From Dermanyssus gallinae (Eukaryota > Arthropoda > Arachnida > Mesostigmata > Dermanyssidae): 64,000 bases of DNA. The notes under the pieces were generated by a model, which made no database searches, was not told where the DNA came from, and saw only the letters and a program-made list of their open reading frames with translations. The stretch is from contig QVRM01001779.1 of assembly GCA_003439945.1 (NCBI GenBank), forward strand, positions 1-64,000, in the 5' to 3' direction. The position numbers were made by a program, and so were the translations under genes. Shown one piece after another: positions 1 to 14,623 of this stretch. Positions within the stretch are counted from its first letter, which is position 1. Every line of letters starts with the position of its first letter.

Positions 1-790
1 AGTAAAGCAAAAGACCACGACGACGATAACAACACAACTCCTAGATAGAGAAAAGTATGAACTTTATTATGTAATGGCAGGCTTTTGTACAAAAATCTCA
101 CAACTGTGTTGGCTGCAACAATGACTCAACTGGCTAGTACGGCTTTTACGCCGCCTACAAACAACTACGACAGAAATCACGCAATAACAGCAGCAACTAC
201 GAAACGACTACAAAAACAACAACAACAACAACAACATAAACAACAATAGCAACAACACTATTTACAACAACAATACCAACAACACATTAGTTGACTATGA
301 CCATCACTATGACTACGCTTACTACAAACGACGACAACGATAAGTGTTATTGGTAAATGATGTTGGTATGGTTGCCGCCGGTCATGGCAGCTGTAGAACG
401 GCAGCTGACGACGAGGACAACGACGACGACGACAATATGAGATGATATGGTAGTGTGCTGCTATGGTTATGTGCTTCATTCTTCTGTAGCTGCTTCGAGC
501 CACCACCGCCGCCGCCCGCTAGTTCGATCCACAGATCCACCGACCGACTGTGTTGTTGTTGTTGTGTCTGTCTGTATCTGCATCTTCGTCGGTCGGTGTC
601 TCGGCCGGCTCGGTCGCTGTCTGTGTCGTACTCTCCTCCGTACGCGATATCCGTCACCAATCAGCGCAACAACAGTGACAACAACAACAACAACAACAAC
701 AACAGCAACACTAGCTACTCCTACTGCTACATAGATTATCGAGTAACAACATATGTGCCAACAACTATGGTGGTGCTAACATCAGGGCGA

Positions 791-806
791 GATATATATA
801 CATATA

Positions 807-877
<71 letters not shown>

Positions 878-882
878 GTATA

Positions 883-920
<38 letters not shown>
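791..920. repeat. TA microsatellite, about 130 bp
   Basis: Near-continuous TA dinucleotides with scattered TG and CA interruptions. The tract passes into a short GA-rich run at 921-940. Confidence 0.95.
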
Positions 921-922
<2 letters not shown>

Positions 923-2077
923 GAGAGAGAGAAAGAGAGGAAGAATGCGAGAGGGAGATGATGTTTATGAATGGACGTTTAGCCCTCTACAACGCGAAAG
1001 CAAGCAAGTTAGTGTTGCGCCACGATCATGACGTCGACGATTACTACTACTACTACTACTACCACAGACAATGGCAACAACAACAACAACGACAACAACA
1101 ACAATTACTGCCACTACCACTCTACTATGGTGACTACTTCTTCTTCTTGTTCTTCTTCTTCTACAACCATTTGTGCTATGCATAGGTGTCTATGACGTGG
1201 GCGGCGTTGTTGTTGCTGTTCAACCGCGCCGCCGTGGAGACGCGACAGAAGAAGCGCTACTTCTACTACTACTACGACTACACACTGCTTGAACTAATCG
1301 TAGCAGTCTTCGTAGTAACTGATCAAGCTATTGTTGTTGTTGTTGTTGTTGTGGTTGTGATTGTGATTGTTGTTTCTGTTATCGCTGCCGTTGTTGTTGT
1401 TGATGTAGTTGTTGTTGTTGCATCGGCGCCAACACTCCCCCCGTCATTCGTTGTTGTTGTCGTCGTCGTCGGCGGCGGCAGCCTTATTCTCGTAATAAAC
1501 GACGGTTGCGGTTGCGCCGCGTTTGAAAAAACTATCATCAACAACAACAACAACGACTGTAACAACAACAATAACAATAACAACGACAATAACTGTAACA
1601 ACAACAACAACAGCTGCAGCAGCAGCAGCAGCAGCAGTACGAAATGCAGCTCCAGCAGACGCAATCAGTGGTTGTACTCGGCATAGTGTTTATTGTTCGT
1701 CCCTGGTCGTCGTTGTTGTTGTTGTTACCAGGCGAATGTTGGCTGGGATGGCGATTGACAGACACAACGCAGCTCTACCAAGAGCCCAGCCATCGTTGTG
1801 ATTCAACGATGATAGAGTCGGACGATTGACTAGCTAGTTCGTTAGTTGTAGGTAGGTAGTGGTCGTTGTTGTTGTGATTGAGGAAATTCATTCATCTAGT
1901 CGAAGTACAAAGTATGCAAGCAAGCAGCGAACAGCCAGCACTGTAGAAGAAAATTTGTTGTAGTTGTAGTAGTAGTAGTAGTAGTAGTAGTATTTTCCGA
2001 TTAAAAAAAATCATTTCGATGCCAATGATGCCGATGATGCTGTTGGCAAGGGTCTTCTCGGTCATGATAAGAATGGT

Positions 2078-2375
2078 TGGAATCTTGATGATGATGATGA
2101 TGATGATGACAATGATGATACAGATGAGCGCGGTGTTCCTGATGATGATGATGATGATGACGACGACGATGTTGATAGTGGTGGTCGTGGTGGTGTTGAT
2201 GGTGATCTTGATGCGAATTGTGATCTTGATGATGATGATGATGATGATGATGATACGGATTGTAATGGTGGTGGTGATCTTAATGATGATGATAATAAAA
2301 CGTATGATGATGGTGTTGGTGATGGTAATCTTGATGATGATCGTGATTGTGATGATGATGATGATGATGATGATT
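2078..2375. repeat. Imperfect GAT/ATG triplet tract
   Basis: About 300 bp of GAT repeat, broken by GGT and GTG triplets. Translation gives M-rich, I-rich or H-rich strings depending on frame, which is the signature of a microsatellite and not of a protein. Confidence 0.9.
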
Positions 2376-2645
2376 AGTAGCGCGCATGTGGTGGTGTTGC
2401 TGATGCTGATGCTTGCGTTGCTCGATCTTCTGCGTGGCTTCTTCTGCAACGTCAATGGGTCGGGCGCTGCCGACGCCACCGCCAGCGCCCGCAGCTCCTG
2501 CGGCAGTGGCAGCAACAGTGCCGCCGGCACGCCGTAGCGTATTGCCGTTGTTGTTGTTGTTATTATGGTTGTTGTTGTTGTCAGTCACTGTTATTGTCGT
2601 TATCGTTATCCTCACCATCATCACCATCGTTGTTGTTGTCGTTGT

Positions 2646-2679
<34 letters not shown>

Positions 2680-2952
2680 GTCGTTGTTGCTGTCGTCACG
2701 TCGAATGTTTTCGTCGTCGTCGTCGTCGTCGTCGACGTTCCTGCTTATTCTTGTTGCCAGTTAGTATCTATCCTTCCCCCCCGCCCCCCCCCCCCGCCGC
2801 CTGTGCTGTTAGTATATCTATCACTGAGCCGCCCGCCGCTCAGAAGAAACCGACGATTACGCCGACACGACGAGGAGAAGGAAAAGACGTTTGCTTCTGC
2901 TGTTACCATTGATGCTGCTGCCGCTTTTGTTGCCAGAGCGCCCGTATACGCA

Positions 2953-2955
<3 letters not shown>

Positions 2956-2990
<35 letters not shown>
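2956..2990. repeat. TA microsatellite
   Basis: About 35 bp of uninterrupted TA, inside the triplet-rich block. Confidence 0.95.
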
Positions 2991-2991
<1 letters not shown>

Positions 2992-3700
2992 ATAAATAAC
3001 AAGAAAAAGAGGAAGAGGAGGGAAGGAAGAGGGAGAAGCACGTTCATACTGCTGGCAAACACCACAACTATAAGCGTTGCTTTACGAAACGAAGCCAAGC
3101 AAACAGCAGCAGCAGCCGCAGCCGCAACAGCAGCAACGTTATACGCCGGCAAGCAGAACGTGGCGTAGCCCGCTGACAACAACAACAGCAACAACAACAA
3201 CAACAGCAACAGCAACAACAACAACAACAGCATTTGCAAAGCGCACAGACGACGGGTAATTTTAGATCTACGATGTGCAACGAGCACGCAGACATCCCTC
3301 GACAACGACATCGGGTCGTTCTGCAAGCAAACCGCCGTCGTCGTCGTTCATTCATTCGTTCATTCATTCATCCATCCATTTATTCATTCAGTCCGTAAAG
3401 GGACATCGATGTAACAGCGACAACAACAACAGCAGCAGCAGTAGCCGCCGTCGCACAAGCAGCGAAATTACTACTACTACTACTACTACTACTGCTACTA
3501 TGTCTGCTACAAGCAGTGCACACAGTAGACTAACACAGACATGGCCAAGTAAGAGGGAAACGCCCGCCCTGCCGAATCGACGGACGGACGGACGCACAGA
3601 CAAACAGACATATATACAGATTGACAGACATACAGACCGAGAGACAGACCGATAGACATACAGACCGAGAGACAGAAAACTGTCGACTGTAGTGGTCTGA

Positions 3701-4158
3701 CATCTAACAAACTCTACTACCATTCCGATCCTCACTAACCCTCCCCATCCCATCCCCCGCCCCCGCCGGCCCCCTAGTACCACCAGTACCACACGCCGAC
3801 TATGGTATGAGTATGCGACCACTGCGGCACGACTTTCTGGAGAAAAACCCTGGCCGACCACTGGCAAACACACGGTACACAGTGCGCGACGAGATGATAC
3901 ATTACTGAAGCACAGAAGAAACAGGACACATGTCTGCACAGGATAGTCGGTCGGTAGTTGGTAGTGGTGGAAATTCTGCCCGCGTAAAAGCAGTCAGCAA
4001 TCTCGATAGTCGCAATAATTTCGAACACTGTTGAGCTGTTGACTTTTGGACTTGCAAACACTACCTCAAACATAGAGCACTTGATCTAGCTAACGCATCA
4101 CTGCTCTTGATTGTCTGCCCGTGAATGGTCGCAGAAGCTTGTCTTGGCCGAGAAAAAA
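3701..4158. other. Unique non-coding spacer
   Basis: Transition from simple sequence into complex DNA. I recognise no gene, RNA or mobile element here. Confidence 0.5.
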
Positions 4159-4357
4159 GTCGCGCCCGGTGGCGTGGTGGGTGCATTCGTCTGCGCCTCG
4201 CAACCGGAGGGGAGACACTAGATAGGTGCGCGGGTTCGAGTCCCCCCCGTTGCACATTTGTATTTATGAGGAGGAATCCGTCTATGAAGCAATGCGAAAA
4301 GCAGTCCCGTGGACGTTGAATCTTGGCTGGGGGTCTGGCCGAAAAGTATTCTTTTTT
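4159..4357 (+). mobile_element. tRNA-derived SINE, copy 1 (subfamily A)
   Basis: A short interspersed element with a tRNA-like head and an unrelated tail. RNA polymerase III promoter boxes are visible: box A tggcgtggtgg at 4170-4180 and box B ggttcgagtcc at 4233-4243. Their spacing of 63 bp between starts is wider than in an ordinary tRNA. The tail runs through a segment related to tatttatg and aagcagtccc, and ends near gaaaagtattc. Three further copies lie on the minus strand at 15295-15472, 48399-48615 and 48637-48828. This copy shares the words gtgcattcgtctgcgcc and gacactagataggtgcgc with the 48399 copy, so those two form a subfamily. No clear target duplication was found at this copy. 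It encodes no protein, and mobilisation would depend on a LINE partner. Confidence 0.8.
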
Positions 4358-6724
<2,367 letters not shown>

Positions 6725-7582
6725 ATCTATATGTACCTCTACTCCTCGTCCCGTCCTCGCTGTGTCGTCTCCAAAAGGGAACCTGTGGGTGGAAATCAGG
6801 ATCCTTGTTGCAAATCTAAAATCGCCCTCGGATTAGACTCTTCGAGTAACGTCGGTATTCGGTTGCGGTTTATATTTCAAGTCGATGATGTGGCTGCAAG
6901 TTGCAATAACCTGCAGTAGCCCAATCTCAAAATCACGAATGGTCGGAGCGGAGAAATTGGCCGACAGGATCAATCCGGTTTGATTTGTCGGAAGCCGAAG
7001 TCCGACTGGGAGAACGAAGGCAAATCGTGACAGTCGATCCTTGACCGTCGATCGATTCTGACTGCGACAGTATCACAAACGTGTGTCTAGTGTACTAGGA
7101 TGTAATGCGTAGGCATGCGAACAAACCTGCTTATGCCTTGTATTTTCGTCAGAATCCCATCAGACATGTTTATATGTTTTGGTTTTCTGCGACTACCTCA
7201 TAGGTGGGCTGCTTAGCGAAGCTTCGGCGAGGTGAGTGCTTAGCCGAAATGCGGCTAGATAGCCTAATAGCGCGGTTGGCATGCGCATCACTGACCCTTG
7301 CCTGAGGTGCTCTACATGATGAACTCCCGTGCAGTGGTCCTGTAGGATTGTATGCAGATCATGAAGTTGTGGATTTGAGTATGGTACTATATTGTACAAT
7401 ATAGAACAGATGTTACGGCAGTATATATTATAGTATATATGTCATTACAGTATTTACTATGAAATATTTGTAATTTAAATTTTTAGAGAGAGGCTTTGTG
7501 GTTAGGCTATTGCTTTTAAAGTTTTAAAATCCGTTAATAGCTCATTAGTACGCGTAATAACTAACAATTCAGAATTATCTAT

Positions 7583-7613
<31 letters not shown>

Positions 7614-8736
7614 CGCTAGGGAAGGCGCGTAAGGCCAGCTTTATTCCACTTAGCTAGAGTGCTCACGACAATAACGTGCTCTCCTTAAACGAACAGGAAT
7701 AGCCGTCGTAAAAGGAAGTCGCCGGACAGACTAGACACCGAACTTTTAACGATACGATCGGGCTTGCCGTTCTCGACCATTGGGAAGGTGGCTCATGCTT
7801 ATGGGCCAGAAAGGTCCCCCCCCCCCCAGCATTGGGAACGGAGGAGGCGGACAAGCGAGATGGGAGAGCCAGTGCAGGTCTGCGCATAAAGTGAGCATTA
7901 CCTGCTCAGGACCACTGGCAGCATAATCAATCCGTAGGTGTCGTTCATGGCGAGGAGTCGTATAAGATGGATATCGACGTCGTCGGCCAGTCCTCATAAC
8001 ACAAACGAAACAGTGAAAGCGCCTTGGCTTAACCCGTAGTACGGTCCAGCTTGTTGTTGTTTTTGTGGTGTTCGCGAGCAGAGGAACCGTCGAGTCGAAG
8101 GCCACGCAGACATTTCGATTATTGTTTCTTTCTTCTCTACTTTGCTTGATGCTATTCTTATTCGTGTTAATATTGTATCGGATAATCATCATGAATGCCA
8201 CCATTGTTATTATTATCATCATCATCATCATCATCATAACCATCATTCTTATTATCATCATTTCACATCGTCGTCATCCTATCTCGATGCTTTATGCTTA
8301 GCGTAACAATTTTCAGTACTGCTGCTGCTGCTGTTCTGCTAAGTTACGCAAGTTTGTGCAAATAGAAAAATTAGAGTTATATCAACATAGGGCGGTAAGG
8401 TGTTTTTAAACATATTTCTATTATATTTTGCGCATTTCACTCGTTTGTATTCATTGAGTTTCTGTGGTGAGAGAAGATAGGCTTGTTTACTTGCATCTGT
8501 CATCATGTTAACACTTAGCATCTCCGTGCGCCATCGAAACGTACTCATCGCCGACTTCCGCCTGGCACTACTAACGAAACCTGTTTTTTTCTCTTTCTAG
8601 GCTGAATACGGATTGGTCATTTAAGGTAAGCGGGTGGTAAATTAATTTTGATTCCCGTTTACACAAGGGGATCGAAATCACAAGTCTAGAACATTGATTT
8701 ATATCTCACGTCCATATTTTAAAAGGGGGCACTCTA
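6725..8736. other. Non-coding stretch
   Basis: No gene could be supported. It contains a TA tract at 7585-7612, a run of C at 7817-7828 and a CAT/ATC tract near 8210-8262. Open frames of up to 171 aa lie on both strands but are low-complexity or unrecognised. Confidence 0.5.
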
Positions 8737-9048
8737 ATGACACAGGAATTACAAGTACGATGGAGACTACCTAGACTACCGACGGCGTTTGTAGCCTACA
8801 CTATGAAATGGGGGGAAAAATTAAAGGACATATATATAGGAATATACACGGCGATAGCAATGAGGAGTACAACCTGGCGAGCAGCCGGATACAAGAGTAG
8901 GCATCTTACTACGGCGTTTGCAGCCCACGGGTTCCATCACGTGTTATGCAGCACGCGAGAATTCCACGATCCTCAGGAGTGTTGTAGGTGCTCGAGATGC
9001 TTAGGTCATCGCGATAGATACCTCGCCGCAGCATGTCCAGCAGTTTAG
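8737..9048 (+). pseudogene. Possible LINE carboxyl-terminal fragment, tentative
   Basis: A 103-residue open frame. Its last 45 residues faintly follow the R1-type pattern at the carboxyl end of a LINE polymerase: an AAHGFHHVL stretch, as in the GHGxFxxYL block, then a CxxC pair in ECCRCSRC, then H and C residues ending in CPAV. The in-frame sequence downstream is stop-rich, so it would be a dead relic. The first half matches nothing I recognise. The resemblance is weak and could be chance. A consensus R1 protein search would settle it. Confidence 0.25.
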
Positions 9049-9929
9049 TCAATAGCTGAACTCGCAAGATGAGAGAAGATCCGATGATGTGGAAGAGCCA
9101 CTAATTGAGGCTGATGTACTTGTGTATTATTTACCCAAATCTGGGTGCTAATAAACCATAATAATTTATATCTCACTTCGAAGGTTATTCTCGGGTCCTG
9201 TTATGGGGAAAATTGTTGACCGCATCTATATGTTTCTTCAAAACAGAACAATGTTTGATGTGCAAGTGTTTTCGAGTTGAATTACGTAGTGACAGTACCT
9301 ATAAAAAGAACGCATTTCATTCAGGTATGTTTTGTGATTAGAAATCAGCCTCTGATTAGAAATATCAATGGTTTGTATTCTAATAAACCAAAATATATAT
9401 GTAATATTGTTTAGACCTACAACTGTTGCAATGTCTGTTTATTTTTCACTCTGTGGAAGCCATAACTTAAACAAAGTCCCGTATGATACGTCGTTCAGGA
9501 GCTACATTTGTAGTAAATCTTGCTGCTTTCTAGGTGTACGGCAACGTAGAGCCAATCCTCGAATTATTCGGTAAGGTAAGAATTTAAACGAGCCCATTTA
9601 GCTATGACATTAAAAAAAAATGTTTTCTTCTGTTACGAATCCGACGCATTTTTTTTCGCTGTCTGGTTGCAGCCGACACAACTCCGGCGACTCAACCCAC
9701 TAAATGACCAACAACTCCTTCAATTTAAATCTCATATTCTCTAATTATACCTTACTTTTGCAATCAATTCAGTTTATTCACCATATCATTGGTAGTTACA
9801 AGTGGTTTGCATGTCTTATAATTCACTGTTACAACTAAGCAGGTATTTCACACGTTCCTGCAGTGGTGCAGATTGTGCGTCGATTGACGATTGTGCGTCG
9901 ATTGGTAGCGGTTGATGTTACATTCTCCA
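9049..9929. other. AT-rich non-coding stretch
   Basis: No supportable gene. A sequence resembling a polyadenylation signal (aataaacc) lies near 9150. Nothing else was recognised. Confidence 0.45.
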
Positions 9930-10830
9930 CAAAATTTACACACACATTCGTCAATTTCATAACACGCTCCTTTCAGACTTTCTACTGGACCATGTAGAAG
10001 AACGGAAGGCTCAAGGGGAAATGACCTACGCAGCATTTGTTGACTTTAAAACCGCCTTTGACTGCGTACCCAGGGATCGCCTTTTGCAAGTCATTCACAG
10101 CAGATACGCAATTACGGGCCCGATGTACAACCTCTTGCATGACATGTTAGCTTATAACCACATCTTTATTAAAAAAGGCGACCATTACGTCAGGGACCCA
10201 ATCATACAGAGATCTGGTGTCGCCTAGGGAGACTCTATAAGTCCGTTCCTATTCATCTTATACGTGGCAGGTCTGACGGAAATTCTACAAAAAGTAAAAG
10301 CACCACATGCATTCTATGCTGATGACCTGGTCGTTCTCGCAAAATCCCGAGACCACTTACAGTTTTACCTCAGCGAATCGGCAAAGTGGTGCAATGAGAA
10401 TAGACTGACAATAAACATAAACAAGACAAAGGTCCTACGTTTCAGTCGCGGAGGAGCATATGCCACCGCAGATCGCCGTATAAAGATAAGTAACTTACTA
10501 ACTCTACAGGCGCCCCTGTAGAGTTAGTAAGTTACTTCCCATACTTGGGAGAGACGCTAACTTCAAGACTCTCGTTTGGAAGGCACATAGAAGAAAAACG
10601 GGCCAAAGCAACGGCAGCTATGATGTTTATTGGAAAACTTCGTGACACTGACCTAAAAATTGCCTTCAACCTTTTTAGAATAAAAATTGCATCAATAGTT
10701 CGATATAGCTTAAAAGTGATTGCGCCTCATTTTAAGCTGACAGACCTCAAAATTACGTAATTAACACGTCTTTGTGACGAGCTCTACTTTAGGCTCATTT
10801 GGATAGCTTTGAGCGTGTTCATGGCCGAAG
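9930..10830 (+). pseudogene. Broken non-LTR retrotransposon reverse transcriptase, family 1 copy A
   Basis: Remnant of a LINE polymerase that would copy element RNA at the target site. In the frame of 10021-10227 I read HVEERK, then the finger/palm block FVDFKTAFDCVPRDRL, then RSGVA followed by a TAG stop at 10225-10227. A glutamine usually stands there in the motif GVxQGDSISP, so CAG to TAG is the simplest change. The next frame continues ISPFLFILYV and the catalytic YADD (10315-10326), then LTININKTKVLRF. A frameshift coincides with a perfect hairpin at 10488-10537. Coding resumes as ELVSYFPYLGETL and HIEEKRAKA up to about 10760. The upstream frame reads NTLLSDFLLDHVEER without a start. The closest relative in the window is 63075-63845 on the opposite strand. 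The clade is not assigned. The copy is non-functional. Confidence 0.9.
10488..10537. repeat. Perfect 23-bp inverted repeat, 4-nt loop
   Basis: Left arm 10488-10510 and right arm 10515-10537 are exact reverse complements, separated by cgcc. The right arm is the expected coding sequence for ELVSYF in the reverse transcriptase frame. The left arm replaces the expected codons and adds about 17 nt, causing the frameshift. Confidence 0.95.
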
Positions 10831-12627
10831 AAAATAGTACGACCGCATCCCGCATAACAAAACAGTCAGTTAAACCGATCACTAAGAAGAAGCGATCATC
10901 GGCCGGCCGTACATATGTAGTGTGTGAACCGCGGAAAGCACTCCGATAACGCTCCGGTTGGGCGGGCGGCGTCCGGGAACTGACACGATTCTTCCGAGTG
11001 CGTGCCCTGGATACGCTTTTCTCGACGCCAACGGCGTATCCTCGTCTTCATAACGTAGCACTGTGAACCGGCTACACGCACAGATCCCTATCCTGTGTAC
11101 TAGACACAGGTCAACTAACAATGAACTCAATACTAGATGTGCGCTGGTTTAGAATGACGGTAACCCAACAACCACCGGCATTGGGCATCAGGCAGGCAAA
11201 GAGATGAACTCGTTGAACAACCATACTCCGTCGGACGCCAATGGCTGCGAACGGAGGAGTGTTTTGCGCGCTGTGGAATGTCCGGAACGAAGGGTATGAG
11301 AGTGACGATGATGGTGTAGTGATAACCCGTTGGGCGCCAACGCGGTCATGGGGGTTGTTCTTCCTGTGCTGGGGCGTGCGTTTCCTCGGCAGTTCATCGT
11401 TGAGAGCCGAGATGCGGAGGAGTTCGTCGTGGAGGGGATCCGCTGCGTCCGTCCGACGGTCAGCGACCGAAAAACACCCTTCGATCCGGCAGACAATCGA
11501 TCTAGATCGTCACGGATGCATGCGTGTATGGATCGTATTCCTTTTCGCAGAGCGTCTTGTTTTCTTATTGTTCCGAGGAAACTATTCTCGGAACTTTGAT
11601 CGGACCCTCGGTTTCCCCTGCTCTCCCCTGCTTAACTTTCAGTTGTTTTCCCTTTTTTTCTCGCTCTTTTTCTACAGTCACTTTATCACTCAGACAGAGT
11701 ACTAAACCAAACGAGTCCGTTTTGTTAACGTTCATTATTTCCTCATGATGTTTCTATATATGAGTTCAGCGTTGGGCCAGCGTTACCTCAGAGCCGCTTG
11801 ATTGTCACTTGGTCGAAGTTGTAGGTAAATAATAACGGTGAATGATTAGGATAAACTTGACGAGAGTGGAGATTATTTTTATTAGTCTTCCTACGAATAT
11901 AATCATTACGTTGTTTTACAGCATATGGGAAAGTGGCACCACGTCTTGACTTGGCAGATTCGGTCAATTTCTTCGATCCGACCAGGTGGTGAAGTGAACA
12001 CGTGCAAGCAGATTTATCTCCAAGATTTGATAATAAAGTGGCACTAAATTAGACGAGTGAACGCTCCAATACTTCGTTGTTGTTACAGTTATTGCTGATG
12101 TTGTTGTTGTGTCCCTTGGCGGGTTAAACGACCGGATTACGTTTGCGGTTTTGTGAGTGCGTTTGGGCCAGCGAGCGATGTATAATAGTTCCGGCGTGAG
12201 TCTTGCGCCTAGAGGCACGCACAAACTGCATTTAGGCCGATTATGAGAGGAGGCCAGCACTGATTCGTTTCGTCCGCAGCGTCTCTTTTCGTGCCGGCCG
12301 CTCTTCCTGCGGAAGAAAGATCGGTTGAATCGACCGCCAGGTACAACCATTTGAGATCATCTCTCTCTCTCTCTCTTTTGCTCTTCTCTTCGGTATTTGT
12401 TCGATCTCGGGCTGACTCGTTGAAGAAGCTGCCGCTTAGCGCAGCCACACTCCCGGCATACTATACCCACTCTGCACTAGAGAGAGAGAGACGGCCGGCC
12501 TCTCCGACCTCCGGCTTCCCCCATCGTCGCGACCAATCGTCGGAAAACAGCGACAAAATATTTGGCGGGAAAACGAAACACGACGCCAACCCACATCCTC
12601 TTAAACTGAAACTCTAAACGATCGTTA
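10831..12627. other. Non-coding stretch of mixed composition
   Basis: No recognised gene. Several overlapping open frames of 80-154 aa between 11188 and 11750 occur on both strands without domain signatures. Short CT and GA runs lie at 12360-12376 and 12479-12491. This is the most complex, least repetitive stretch of the left half. If another cellular exon exists in the window this is a plausible place, but I see no positive evidence for one. Confidence 0.4.
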
Positions 12628-12641
12628 CTATATATATATAG

Positions 12642-12685
<44 letters not shown>

Positions 12686-12743
12686 TATATATATATAGAA
12701 TATATATATACTATATATATATATATATATATACTATATATAT

Positions 12744-12801
<58 letters not shown>
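12628..12801. repeat. TA microsatellite with interruptions
   Basis: About 170 bp of TA with GAA, GT, CT and ACATG interruptions. Parts are self-complementary and could extrude as cruciforms. Confidence 0.95.
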
Positions 12802-12804
<3 letters not shown>

Positions 12805-14250
12805 TCTCCCAGGACAATTGAAACATTAAAAATCTAATAAACATTGTTATGCAGGATGTTGACACACTCACAAGGGAGGACAGACACGGGCGATAGCCTT
12901 TTCTACAAAATGCCCTTAATTGTTACAATTGTTGAAAATGTGTGATTATGAAAGTTTTAAGCTCAATGAGGAATTACTGAATTTAAATAAAGTTGCCGTC
13001 CAGAGAATACGGTCCCATAAAAAATGTATATGTATATATACGCGATCGTCTAGGGTCTCTCTCTCTCTATATATATATAATGCTCAGAATTTTAGAAGAC
13101 AAACAGCTCGTTAAAATACAAATTTTACTCGCATTTTATTCACTAAGAACTGATAGGACATAATTGTTTGAATTATTTATTAAGGTTCACTACATAAATC
13201 ACACTTATTTAGTCTGGCTTCGTGTCAAGTTCACAGGAGTAGATTTGAAACGATCTCCTTTCAAATGATTTTTTATGAAACCGAATGAAAAACAGAACTC
13301 TCTCGTTTATAAGTGGCAACAAAATCATAAGAGGTTTTTATTCCGATGTGGTTAGAATGTGCGCTTGTGAGAAAATATTTTGTTTTGTAAAAAACTGAAT
13401 GTACTAGCGTGTTCGGCTATATCGCTTCTTCAACGCTAGTTAGAGAAGAAGATACCATCATCATATTTATTTCACTCATGCTAAGTGTGAATATAACATA
13501 GAACATTATACAGCTGTCAGCTGCTCCCGGCATGGTATTCGAGAGAGGCAGTGTAGTAATCTCGTTGCAAGGACCAGGCAGGACGACGCATAAACCTTCG
13601 TACACACAACCTCGTCAGAGTACAGTCGACAGGTGCACTCCGTGTACTCCTCGTGGAAGTTCATATCCGAACAGTCTATATATCTAGTATAGACGTGGCA
13701 AGTGTCACACGCAAGACCAGAGTCAACGGTGAGAGACACTGAAAATATCCAGGGTTCCAACCTCTCGTCGGACTCGTTCAACTTTTATTCCCATACCGAG
13801 ATAAAGTTCTTGAATAGAACGGTACGCGGCGTCCTCAGCCTCAATCGAATTATCTCAACAACCGGTGCACAACCTGGCATTAGGTACACAAAGTGGCCCC
13901 TTACCGGCATTGACAAAGTACTCGCTTCATGTATATTGTGAAACACCTTTCAAGCAAACCAAAGTTTGCTCGTGTGAAGTACTCTGTCAAAACGCACATA
14001 CTCTGTCAAGACCACACATCAGTCTTGGAACAGTCTTAAGGTCGAAGAGTGCCGCTACCGTCGGGACGGACGGCCGTTGGACATCGCCTAGTTTTTCGCA
14101 AAGATAGGTTAGGGCTGTGCGCACTGTCTTGACGATGGGCCAAGAAAGTATAGCCGTATTAAATTAAAAAAACTTTGCAATGGACTATGCCATTACCGTA
14201 ATAGTATATGGGCTGTTTGAGAATGTGCAGCACTTTATAGCGATTATGCT
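12802..14250. other. AT-rich non-coding stretch
   Basis: No gene, RNA or element recognised. Open frames of up to 91 aa at 13417-14107 have no familiar motif. Confidence 0.45.
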
Positions 14251-14623
14251 AGTACCAATATAATGATGGTTTGAGATGTAATTGAATAATACTTAAGGTA
14301 TAACGGTGGAATTGTCGGTCGTACGGGTAATTCCACACCGGCTAAGCGTTTTGACCAGTTTTTTTAATTGTATCTCCTACTCGTATTTTGAAATAACCTG
14401 GGACTGGTTACAAGAACTGCTCATAAGAGCTGCCGCCAGTACCAATTTGATGATGGTTTGAGATGTAATTGAATAATACTTAAGGTTTAACGGTGGAATT
14501 GTCGGTTGTACGGGTACTTCCACACGGCTAAGCGTTTTGTCCTGTTGTTTTAATTGTATCTCCTACTCGTATTTTGAGATAACATAGAACTGGTTACAAT
14601 AACTGCTCATAAGAGCTGCCGCC
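14251..14623. repeat. Tandem duplication, two units of about 187 bp
   Basis: Unit 1 (14251-14437) and unit 2 (14438-14623) are direct repeats that begin agtaccaat and end gctgccgcc. They differ by a modest number of substitutions and single-base indels, for example aaggtataacgg against aaggtttaacgg. The AGT after unit 2 begins a third unit that is not continued. No coding potential was seen. It may be part of a satellite family or a local duplication. Confidence 0.9.

Larger units (their letters stand above)
1..3700. repeat. Simple-sequence-rich block A
   Basis: This stretch is dominated by imperfect triplet microsatellites. Examples are CAA/AAC near 206-262, 680-706, 1072-1106 and 3178-3232; GTT near 1331-1356 and 2537-2700; GAT near 2078-2375; CAG near 1612-1636; and ACT near 3473-3502. 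TA tracts and a GGAC/GACA patch at 3575-3675 are also present. Long open frames exist on both strands, but they translate to homopolymers of V, T, N, M, I or Q, appear in several overlapping frames and carry no recognisable domain. I therefore call no gene here. An exon of an unseen neighbouring gene with a glutamine-rich stretch cannot be excluded. Confidence 0.85.

Noticed and set aside
11188..11750. Overlapping frames up to 154 codons in complex DNA
   Set aside because: Both strands are open over the same stretch and neither product matches a family I know. Left as an unassigned region.
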